DNA from: Verrucomicrobiales bacterium
GTDB taxonomy: Bacteria; Verrucomicrobiota; Verrucomicrobiia; Verrucomicrobiales; DEV007
Direction: 5' to 3'
DNA: 10,283 nt
Assembly: GCA_022424805.1 (NCBI GenBank)
Contig: JAKMGR010000122.1
Location: 1-10,283 of the forward strand
Below are positions 1-5,704 of the stretch, one piece after another (positions within the stretch are counted from its first letter, which is position 1; each line of letters starts with the position of its first letter). A program made the translations under genes and the position numbers. The notes under the pieces were generated by a model that did not search any database, was not told the DNA's origin, and saw only the letters and a program-made list of their open reading frames with translations.

Positions 1-1972
1 TAATCGAACCTCGTGATGAGAAGGCGCGCATCCCGGGGTAGGACCGGTAGATCGCGTTGATCTTCTCCATATATTCGTCGATGTGATCGAAATTTTTCGT
101 CACTGCAATGGTGAAGACCTTGCCGGGTCGGACAATGATGTCGACTCGATTGAGGGCCGGGATTTCGGTTTCTCCACGATCAAAGGCTTCGGGCTCCTCG
201 TCGAGCGCGGGGAGAAGCTGGGCTTCGATTTCTTTCGCGATGCGGTCCATCTCGTTCAGCGTGTAACCGGGTGGTGCGGTCATGGCAGAGAAGGCTTTTG
301 CTTCTTCTCCTTCAGGCAAATATTCAGCAGGAGGGACGAGCCAGATGAAAACGGAGCTGATGGCGGCAATGGCCAGAACAAGAAAAAGCGGGCGTCCCAG
401 TGGCGCGTCGACCAGTCGATTGATTGCTCGGAGAAGAAGAGGCGATTTGCCATCTCCCTTCGTAGAAAGGCGGGTTTTCTTGCCTTTTCCCTCCCGCAAA
501 TTCGCTGAGGCGACTGGAACCACTGCGAAAGCAACCAACATCGAGACGATGATGGAGGCAGATATCGCGATGCCGATGTCGGAGAAAAGTTGGCCTGCTT
601 CTTCCTGAATGAAGAGGATGGGAAGAAAAACAAGGATCGTCGTCATCGTACCCGAAAGCACGGCCGACCAGACGTTGCGGACTCCATCGCGGGCGGCGTC
701 GAAACGATTTTTTCCGGCTTGCCGTTCCTGCGCGATGCTTTCGAGAACGACGATGGTGTTGTCTATCGTCATTCCGATTGCAAACGCGATGCCAGCAAGC
801 GAGATGACATTGATGGTGCGCCCGAGAAGGAGAAGCCCGATGAAACCGGCGACAATGCAGATCGGCATCCCGAGCATCCCGATCAGAGTGGCTGATCCAG
901 AGCGGAGAAAGAGAAACATCACAATCGCCGCGAGTGTTGCGCCGAGGAGGATATTCTGAACGACATTGGCGACAGAATCTTCGACGTAGCTGACATCTTC
1001 ACTGCTGAGCGACATTTCGAGGCCGGCCGGAGCGAGGATGTCCTCGTTCAATTGCTCGACAAGTGGGAGCACTTTATCGCGGATCTCAATGACGTTCGAT
1101 CCTGTCTGCCTGACGACACTAACCCAGATATTGGGGGCGCCGTTGGAGTAGTTTTTCCGACTCAGCTCGGCATGATCGAGCTTCACCGTTGCGAGATCAC
1201 GAAGTCTCACGACCGCGTCGCCACGTCGCACGATGATGAGTTCCCGCAGGTCATCCAAATCTTCGAAGCGGCCTATCGTGCGGATGAGATACCGCCTCTT
1301 TCCACTGTCGAGGTCTCCCGCAGAAAAGTCAGTGTTGCGTTGGCGAATTGCGTCGCGCACCTCGGCGAGAGAAAGGTCACGTTCGGCGAGTCGTGCGGGA
1401 TCTACCTCAATTCGAATCTGACGCGGTGCTCCTCCGCTGAGCCGGACTCGGGAGACTCCTTCGACTCGTTCCATCGGGGGACGGATCTCGTCGTCGATGA
1501 AGTCCCTCATCATCTCGAGATCGATGTTTTTCGGATTGCCCTCGAGAGGAATTGTCCGGAAGTAGAGAAACGGGGCGTAGGAAAACGAATCCGTGCGGAT
1601 GACAGGTTCATCGACGTTTTCCGGATAGGATGGAACCTGGCTGAGCGCATTGTTGACCGCGATGAGCGCAGCCTGGGTATTAGTTCCGTAGGGGAATTCG
1701 AGTTCGACTTCCGCTCGTCCGGTAGTCGCGACCGATGTCATTCGCTGGAGGTTTGGTAGGGTGCGGAGAAAGATTTCCTGCTCGATCAGAATTTCTTTTT
1801 CCACGTCCTGTGGTGTCGCATTGGGCCAGGCGGTATCGACCGAAATGACCCGCGTCTCGAGGTCCGGTATCATTTGCACGGGAACTCGCAACGCAGCGAC
1901 AATTCCCAGAAGCAGAGTCATCACGACGACAACCGCAACTAGGGTGCCTCGGCGCAAAAGGGATTCGATCAT
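1..1972 (-). CDS. RND-family efflux pump, inner-membrane subunit (partial, C-terminus beyond left edge)
   Basis: This is the proton-driven inner-membrane pump of a tripartite efflux system. I read 657 codons without a stop from ATG at 1972 down to the window edge. About 400 residues, the second half of a usual 1,030-1,100-residue protein, are missing. The first transmembrane helix is at about residues 9-28, followed by the PN1/PC1 porter domain (about 30-335, with the PDLETR and AWPNATPQDVE motifs). Helices TM2-TM6 follow (about 336-490), then a cytoplasmic linker and TM7 (about 528-547). The visible part ends in the second periplasmic loop. In TM4 the usual Asp-Asp proton-relay pair (D407-D408 in AcrB) reads D404-N405. 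The gene starts 6 bp after the adaptor gene stops, so they form an operon. There is no clear Shine-Dalgarno sequence, so coupled translation is likely. The substrate class (drug versus metal) cannot be told from this fragment. Confidence 0.93.
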   Translation of the reverse strand, partial: MIESLLRRGTLVAVVVVMTLLLGIVAALRVPVQMIPDLETRVISVDTAWPNATPQDVEKEILIEQEIFLRTLPNLQRMTSVATTGRAEVELEFPYGTNTQAALIAVNNALSQVPSYPENVDEPVIRTDSFSYAPFLYFRTIPLEGNPKNIDLEMMRDFIDDEIRPPMERVEGVSRVRLSGGAPRQIRIEVDPARLAERDLSLAEVRDAIRQRNTDFSAGDLDSGKRRYLIRTIGRFEDLDDLRELIIVRRGDAVVRLRDLATVKLDHAELSRKNYSNGAPNIWVSVVRQTGSNVIEIRDKVLPLVEQLNEDILAPAGLEMSLSSEDVSYVEDSVANVVQNILLGATLAAIVMFLFLRSGSATLIGMLGMPICIVAGFIGLLLLGRTINVISLAGIAFAIGMTIDNTIVVLESIAQERQAGKNRFDAARDGVRNVWSAVLSGTMTTILVFLPILFIQEEAGQLFSDIGIAISASIIVSMLVAFAVVPVASANLREGKGKKTRLSTKGDGKSPLLLRAINRLVDAPLGRPLFLVLAIAAISSVFIWLVPPAEYLPEGEEAKAFSAMTAPPGYTLNEMDRIAKEIEAQLLPALDEEPEAFDRGETEIPALNRVDIIVRPGKVFTIAVTKNFDHIDEYMEKINAIYRSYPGMRAFSSRGSI

Positions 1973-1978
1973 CGTGAA

Positions 1979-3082
1979 TCAAAGAGATGCGGATGATGAC
2001 TTTGGCTTTTGCTTTCGCGCTTCAACCGTTTCTCCGTCGGTAAGCCCTTCGTTTCCGCGGACTACGACTTGTTCTCCGCCCCTCATACCATCTTGAATCT
2101 CCACCGTCTCTCCGAGTCCACTAGCGGTGGTGACGGAGATTGATTGTACGATTGTTTGGCCATCTTCCTTCGTGACTACCCAAACCTTCGCGCTGCCGTC
2201 GGGATAGCGCATAACCGCGTCGCGAGGGATCGAGACGCTGGTGGACTTGGCGGGGCGGACTCGAAGAATCGCAGTACCCGACATGCCGGGAGAAGCGCGT
2301 TGTTCAGGATCGTCAAAAGTGAGCCGCGTGAGAAAGGTTCGGGAAACGGGGTCTTTCACTGGAACGACGACATCAACCTTCGCTTTTAGATTTTCGCTGG
2401 GGAAAGCATCAAGCTGAACATCAGCACTTTCGACGGCTTGAACGGCGGCCAGAGATTCCTGTGCGACCTGCAGATCGAACCAGAGCGAGTCCGTCTCGAT
2501 AAGCTCAAGGACAGGGGTCCCTGTCTCGACCCACTCGCCCGCTTCGGTCGTTTTTCGTGCGATTGTCCCGGAGAAGGGGGCTACGAGACGATGGCGCTCG
2601 ATCCGTTCCAGTTGCTGCTTCTCGCGAATCTCGAGGGCTTTTACTTCAGCGGCACTGATTCGGGCCGCCGTTTCTCGCGACGCCGCTTCTGATTTTGCAA
2701 AAGCGCCGCTGCTGGTGAGTTTTCGGACTTCCTCGCGTTCGCGCTCAGCATCTTCAAGCTGGACCTTCGCTGTTTCGATATCCGCGCGGATCAAGTCCAG
2801 CTCGATTTCGGCAAGCCGAGTGTCGAGAGTGAGAAGAGCTTCGCCCTTTTCCACGCGGCTGCCGGCATCGACGAGAACCTTTTCGACTAGACCCTCGGAA
2901 CGGCTGGAGAGCTTAGCGTTGCGCTTGGAAACGACAGTTCCCGTCATTTGCCACTCGGAGAGCACAGAATCCGATCGGACGGCGGTAACCGTCTCGACGA
3001 CTACGGCAGGGTCGTCAGCGAACGACAAGGGAAGACAAAGAGCAACTGAGAGAAAAAACAGGGAATGAAGAAATGTTCTCAA
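1979..3082 (-). CDS. RND efflux periplasmic adaptor subunit (HlyD/AcrA-like membrane fusion protein)
   Basis: This periplasmic adaptor would link the RND pump encoded just downstream to an outer-membrane channel. No ATG lies near the 5' end. TTG codons at 3118 and 3082 are the possible starts. I prefer 3082 because it gives a compact signal peptide (Arg at residue 2, hydrophobic core at about 6-20, cleavage after SFA at about residue 22). A start at 3118 would add 12 residues. The mature protein has the standard order: first lipoyl half-motif (about 59-92), alpha-helical hairpin (about 91-162, rich in Glu, Arg and Ala), second lipoyl half (about 163-198, including APFSGTIARK and AGEWVETGTPVL), beta-barrel (about 199-278, ending in the SPGMSGTA motif) and membrane-proximal domain (about 279-356). 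There is no lipobox at the Cys in the signal peptide (VALC lacks a small residue at -1), so it is probably soluble. Length (367 aa) is normal for the family. Confidence 0.93.
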   Translation of the reverse strand: MRTFLHSLFFLSVALCLPLSFADDPAVVVETVTAVRSDSVLSEWQMTGTVVSKRNAKLSSRSEGLVEKVLVDAGSRVEKGEALLTLDTRLAEIELDLIRADIETAKVQLEDAEREREEVRKLTSSGAFAKSEAASRETAARISAAEVKALEIREKQQLERIERHRLVAPFSGTIARKTTEAGEWVETGTPVLELIETDSLWFDLQVAQESLAAVQAVESADVQLDAFPSENLKAKVDVVVPVKDPVSRTFLTRLTFDDPEQRASPGMSGTAILRVRPAKSTSVSIPRDAVMRYPDGSAKVWVVTKEDGQTIVQSISVTTASGLGETVEIQDGMRGGEQVVVRGNEGLTDGETVEARKQKPKSSSASL

Positions 3083-3121
3083 TGCATGGAAGAAACCCCA
3101 CGGCTGCGGATAATTCAAGCA

Positions 3122-3131
3122 CCAGCGCTGG
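3122..3131. repeat. Perfect 10-bp palindrome upstream of the efflux operon
   Basis: CCAGCGCTGG reads the same on both strands and is flanked by imperfectly matching CA/GG bases. It lies 3 bp upstream of the TTG at 3118 and 39 bp upstream of the preferred TTG start at 3082. It could be an operator for the efflux genes, but a 10-bp palindrome alone is weak evidence. No regulator gene is visible nearby. Confidence 0.25.
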
Positions 3132-3161
3132 GGTGTATGCGTATCCCGAATCTAAACGAGG

Positions 3162-3190
3162 TTGAATCGGACCTAGGATACCGCTTTACT
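3162..3190 (+). promoter_or_regulatory. Putative sigma-70-like promoter for the membrane protein/AEC permease pair
   Basis: A -35-like TTGAAT (3162-3167) and a -10-like TTTACT (3185-3190) are separated by 17 bp. The -10 ends only 7 bp before the ATG at 3198, so transcription would begin at or next to the start codon. There is no Shine-Dalgarno sequence in the gap (CCTCATT). The element is in the 79-bp divergent region shared with the efflux operon. I could not identify a matching minus-strand promoter with confidence. Confidence 0.4.
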
Positions 3191-3197
3191 CCTCATT

Positions 3198-3662
3198 ATG
3201 GAACTCAATCCCGGAGGCCGCCCTGGCGGCGAAGTAAAATTTCTCATTGGTGCTGTGCTGACGGTCGCTGGCGTTTGGCTGTTTTTTGATTCGGTCAGAT
3301 TTACCTCCGGTCACATGGGATTAATTTCCGGAGTGATTTCGCGCGGACGTGGTGGCGGTGGAGGCGGTGGTTTAATGGAAACTACTTCCATGGGGATTGT
3401 GCTCGTTCCGCTTTTCATTGGAGTCATTGCGCTCTTTTTCGATGTGAGAAAGATGTGGGGCTGGGCGCTTGTCGGCTTTGGGCTGATTATTCTCGGCGTC
3501 GAAGTGGTGAGTCGTTTCCGCCCAATTATGGCGATCAAAGGCACGCATCTCATCATGCTCATCGTGCTGATGGCAGGCGGTTTGGGTTTGATGTTCCGTG
3601 GATATGTCGAAGACAGACTGCTGAAATCGAGCGGCGACCAGCACAAGAGTGGCGAATCGTAG
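3198..3662 (+). CDS. Conserved-looking small membrane protein with four TM segments and a polyglycine loop
   Basis: I do not recognise a named family or function. The 154-residue protein has four predicted transmembrane segments at about residues 14-30, 65-82, 87-104 and 117-133. The first loop contains Ser-Arg-Gly-Arg followed by seven consecutive glycines (52-58), just before a TTSMGI segment that begins TM2. The short hydrophilic tail (about 137-154) holds mixed charges. The start ATG has no Shine-Dalgarno sequence and sits 7 bp after a promoter-like element. The gene stops 9 bp before the AEC permease start, so the two are probably co-transcribed. That suggests but does not prove a shared role at the inner membrane. 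The glycine tract is coded by GGT, GGC and GGA codons, so it is not a simple mononucleotide run. Confidence 0.85.
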   Translation: MELNPGGRPGGEVKFLIGAVLTVAGVWLFFDSVRFTSGHMGLISGVISRGRGGGGGGGLMETTSMGIVLVPLFIGVIALFFDVRKMWGWALVGFGLIILGVEVVSRFRPIMAIKGTHLIMLIVLMAGGLGLMFRGYVEDRLLKSSGDQHKSGES

Positions 3663-3671
3663 CGGATTCCC

Positions 3672-4616
3672 ATGACGTCTTATTTTACGATTTTTTCGGC
3701 GACCGTTCCGGTATTCACCATTATCGGAATTGGTTTCGCCTTTCAGCGGCGCGGTTGGCTCGGTGAAGAGGTTGAGGTCGGAGTCATGAAGCTCGGGCTG
3801 AATCTTCTTTTTCCCTGCTTTATCCTTTCCCTCATTCCGGGCAATCCGGCGCTGAAAACGATGTCCTCAGCACTATGGGCAATCGGGTTGGGATTCGCGC
3901 TGGTGGCGACGGCGATGGGAATTGCCTGGCTTGTGGCGACGATAGGAGGAGTCCGACGAGGAGAGGGGCGACGTACGTTCTCAATCAGCGCCGGGATTCA
4001 AAACTACGGATTTGTTGCGCTGCCGATCCTGTTGGAATTGTTCCCGGATAACTCGGGCCCGGCGGGTCTGGTTTTTGTTCACGGCATCGGCGTGGAAACG
4101 GCGATGTGGACTGTGGGAATGGCGGTAATGGCGGGAAAATCGGGATTTCGCTCGATGATTAATGGTCCGTTTATTGCGGTGATGGCGGCCTTGTTTTTGA
4201 ACTACACCGGATTGTATCAGTTTATTCCGAAAATTCTCGCGACGGTTATGGAAATGCTAGGCCGCTGCGCAATTCCGATGGCGATTTTCATGATCGGAGC
4301 AACAATCGGTCGGTATTTCAAAACGGGAATTTTCCACGACGCATTCCGGGTGGCGTCCTTGGCGATCGTGGTTCGACTTGTTCTTGCGGCGGGATTGATT
4401 CTCTTCGCGGCCAACTTCCTTCCGATCCCGGATGACTTGAAACGACTCCTCGTCGTTCAGGCAGGGATGCCGGCGGCCGTGTTTCCCATCGTGCTGGCGC
4501 GGCTTTTCGGCGGACAGCCACAGGTCGCGATTCAGGTGGTGATCGCGACTTCCATCGTCGGAATTTTCACCGCTCCGCTGGTGATTGCCTGGGGCTTGAG
4601 CTGGGTGGAAGTATGA
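3672..4616 (+). CDS. AEC-family permease (auxin efflux carrier/malonate-type transporter)
   Basis: This is an integral membrane transporter of the AEC family (Mem_trans). Known bacterial members carry malonate, malate or other organic acids, and the substrate cannot be predicted here. The 314-residue length and about ten hydrophobic segments (for example at about 10-24, 42-56, 68-90, 108-122, 131-153, 164-180, 199-213, 227-249, 266-279 and 286-307) fit the family. Two interior repeats are visible. The first carries the broken-helix motif GIQNYGFVALPIL (about 109-120), the second QAGMPAAVFPIVLARLFGG (about 263-281); these family hallmarks line the transport path. The start ATG at 3672 is 9 bp after the upstream membrane-protein gene and has no strong Shine-Dalgarno sequence. 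The stop is 22 bp before the tRNA promoter, with no obvious terminator between. Confidence 0.93.
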   Translation: MTSYFTIFSATVPVFTIIGIGFAFQRRGWLGEEVEVGVMKLGLNLLFPCFILSLIPGNPALKTMSSALWAIGLGFALVATAMGIAWLVATIGGVRRGEGRRTFSISAGIQNYGFVALPILLELFPDNSGPAGLVFVHGIGVETAMWTVGMAVMAGKSGFRSMINGPFIAVMAALFLNYTGLYQFIPKILATVMEMLGRCAIPMAIFMIGATIGRYFKTGIFHDAFRVASLAIVVRLVLAAGLILFAANFLPIPDDLKRLLVVQAGMPAAVFPIVLARLFGGQPQVAIQVVIATSIVGIFTAPLVIAWGLSWVEV

Positions 4617-4638
4617 TCATTTGCCTCAGACATAGCCC

Positions 4639-4668
4639 TTGACTTTTCGCTGGAAAAAAGTTTCTTAC
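4639..4668 (+). promoter_or_regulatory. Putative promoter of the tRNA-Met gene
   Basis: A near-consensus -35 box, TTGACT (4639-4644), preceded by CC, is followed after 18 bp by a weak -10-like TCTTAC (4663-4668). The DNA just downstream is GC-rich (GACCCGCCGC), like the discriminators of stringently controlled stable-RNA promoters. The predicted transcript would begin near 4675, about 43 bases before the mature tRNA. The -35 assignment is firmer than the -10. Confidence 0.5.
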
Positions 4669-4673
4669 GACCC

Positions 4674-4687
4674 GCCGCAAATGCGGC
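4674..4687 (+). other. Small hairpin in the tRNA 5' leader
   Basis: GCCGC (4674-4678) pairs with GCGGC (4683-4687) around an AAAT loop, and the innermost A and T could also pair. It falls at the predicted 5' end of the pre-tRNA. It may protect the leader or be a chance structure. Confidence 0.35.
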
Positions 4688-4717
4688 CGTGTGTCTTTCG
4701 ACATGCGAAACCGGCAT

Positions 4718-4789
4718 GGCACGATAGCTCAGGGGTAGAGCAGAGGACTCATAAGCCTAAGGTCGGGAGTTCAAATCTCCCTCGTGCTA
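4718..4789 (+). tRNA. tRNA-Met (anticodon CAT, probably the elongator)
   Basis: A full cloverleaf can be folded. The acceptor stem GGCACGA (4718-4724) pairs with TCGTGCT (4782-4788), with one G-T wobble at 1-72. The D arm is GCTC/GAGC (4727-4741). The anticodon loop CTCATAA (4748-4754) has CAT at 4750-4752. The variable loop is AGGTC, and the T arm GGGAG/CTCCC encloses TTCAAAT (4765-4781). Discriminator base 73 is A. The 3' end is followed by CCG, so CCA is not fully encoded and must be added. Absence of the three G-C pairs next to the anticodon loop and of a 1-72 mismatch argues against initiator tRNA. An Ile2 tRNA, in which CAT is modified to read ATA, cannot be fully excluded. Two anticodon-stem positions (27-43 G/A and 31-39 A/G) are mismatched, leaving three Watson-Crick pairs. 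Confidence 0.93.
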
Positions 4790-4791
4790 CC

Positions 4792-4809
4792 GGTCGGTTC
4801 TTTCCGACC
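4792..4809 (+). terminator. Hairpin directly after the tRNA
   Basis: GGTCGG (4792-4797) and CCGACC (4804-4809) form a perfect 6-bp stem around TTCTTT, starting three bases after the discriminator. There is no T tract after it, so it could be a 3' processing or pausing element or a weak terminator rather than a classical intrinsic terminator. Confidence 0.5.
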
Positions 4810-4877
4810 CAACGGGGTATGGTGAGAAATCGAGTAGGGTTGGGCCAGCGATTGAACCCTGCAAGATCGAGCAAGCG

Positions 4878-4906
4878 TTGGACAAATGCGCTGATTCCGT
4901 TTTACT
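4878..4906 (+). promoter_or_regulatory. Putative promoter for rsmE
   Basis: TTGGAC (4878-4883) and TTTACT (4901-4906) are spaced by 17 bp. The same TTTACT hexamer occurs at the same spacing before the gene at 3198. The -10 ends 15 bp before the rsmE ATG, giving a predicted leader of about ten bases without a Shine-Dalgarno sequence. The rest of the interval 4810-4877 holds nothing I can name. Confidence 0.45.
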
Positions 4907-4921
4907 GAAAGTTTTTGATCC

Positions 4922-5671
4922 ATGGCTACGCACCGTTTTTATATCCCCGCTGCTGACTGGAATCCCGAGTCCCTTGCGCTTTCGGAAGAGGAAGCTCACC
5001 ACTGTCACGATGTGATGCGGTGTCGTGAGGGCGATCGAATCGTGGTTTTTGATGGCGAGGGAAATGAGTCGGAGTCGGAGATTACTTCGAGTTCGAAGAA
5101 GCGGGTCGAACTGAAGCCCCTGCTGATCAGCAAAACAGAACGTCCCCCCGCGCAGCTGACCCTGGGACAGGCGATTCCGAAGGGGAAAAACATGGACCTG
5201 ATCATTCAGAAGGCTACGGAACTCGGAGCGTCTCGGGTCATCCCTCTGCTATCAGAGCGGACGGTGGTGCAGATCGACATGGATGATCTGGAGAAGAAGC
5301 GATTGAAGTGGCAGCGCGTCGCGATCGAGGCCTGCAAGCAGTGCGGGCAGAACTGGCTTCCCGTTGTCGATACCCCGGCGACGGTGAATGATTTTGTGAA
5401 ACGAACCTCTGACGAATTTCGTATCGTCGCGGCGATCAGCCCCGAATCGCGCTCGCTAAAAGACATTCTCGCCGATTGGGATTCGGAAAAGAATACGCGA
5501 CCTGACGCGGCGACTCTGATGGTGGGGCCGGAGGGCGATTTTACTCCGGCGGAAGTTTCGACTGCCCTGGGAGGCGGTTTTTCTCCGTTATCGCTGGGGC
5601 CGATCATTTTGCGGAGCGAAACCGCCGCGATTTACGCACTCAGCGTGACTGGCTACGAATTGATGGGCTGA
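4922..5671 (+). CDS. rsmE: 16S rRNA (uracil(1498)-N(3))-methyltransferase RsmE
   Basis: RsmE is a cytoplasmic SPOUT methyltransferase that uses S-adenosylmethionine to make m3U1498 in 16S rRNA of the 30S subunit. The 249-residue protein has the family's two parts: an N-terminal PUA-like RNA-binding domain (about 1-71, opening HRFYIP and with the HHCHDVMRCREGD segment) and a C-terminal knotted SPOUT domain (about 78-249). Diagnostic motifs are GQAIPKGKNMDLIIQKATEL (82-101), PLLSERTVV (108-116), EACKQCGQNWLP (136-147), VGPEGDFTPAEV (201-212) and LGPIILRSETAAIYAL (225-240). In the last motif the usual Arg of LGPR is Ile, and GPEGG reads GPEGD; both look tolerable. The ATG at 4922 gives the expected N-terminus. 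The gene has its own promoter-like element downstream of the tRNA. Confidence 0.96.
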   Translation: MATHRFYIPAADWNPESLALSEEEAHHCHDVMRCREGDRIVVFDGEGNESESEITSSSKKRVELKPLLISKTERPPAQLTLGQAIPKGKNMDLIIQKATELGASRVIPLLSERTVVQIDMDDLEKKRLKWQRVAIEACKQCGQNWLPVVDTPATVNDFVKRTSDEFRIVAAISPESRSLKDILADWDSEKNTRPDAATLMVGPEGDFTPAEVSTALGGGFSPLSLGPIILRSETAAIYALSVTGYELMG

Positions 5672-5680
5672 AAGATTGTT

Positions 5681-5701
5681 GCCTGATCTTTCGTATCAGG
5701 C
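5681..5701 (+). terminator. Hairpin between rsmE and the hydrolase gene
   Basis: GCCTGAT (5681-5687) and ATCAGGC (5695-5701) form a perfect 7-bp stem with loop CTTTCGT, 9 bp after the rsmE stop. No T tract follows, so it may be an attenuating or Rho-assisted terminator. It ends 3 bp before the ATG at 5705 and would hide any ribosome-binding site used by that start. Confidence 0.5.
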
Positions 5702-5704
5702 GGC

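Noticed and set aside
1052..1759. Plus-strand open frame of 235 codons opposite the RND pump gene
   Set aside because: It lies wholly antisense to a clearly recognisable RND protein and has no family motifs; it is a reading shadow of the GC-rich opposite strand.
4718..4789. Reading the CAT tRNA as an initiator tRNA or as a decayed tRNA
   Set aside because: There are no three G-C pairs by the anticodon loop and no 1-72 mismatch, which argues against an initiator. Intact D, T and acceptor arms argue against decay.
4639..4908. Short plus-strand open frame running through the tRNA
   Set aside because: It overlaps the whole tRNA and both promoter-like elements; not a plausible gene.
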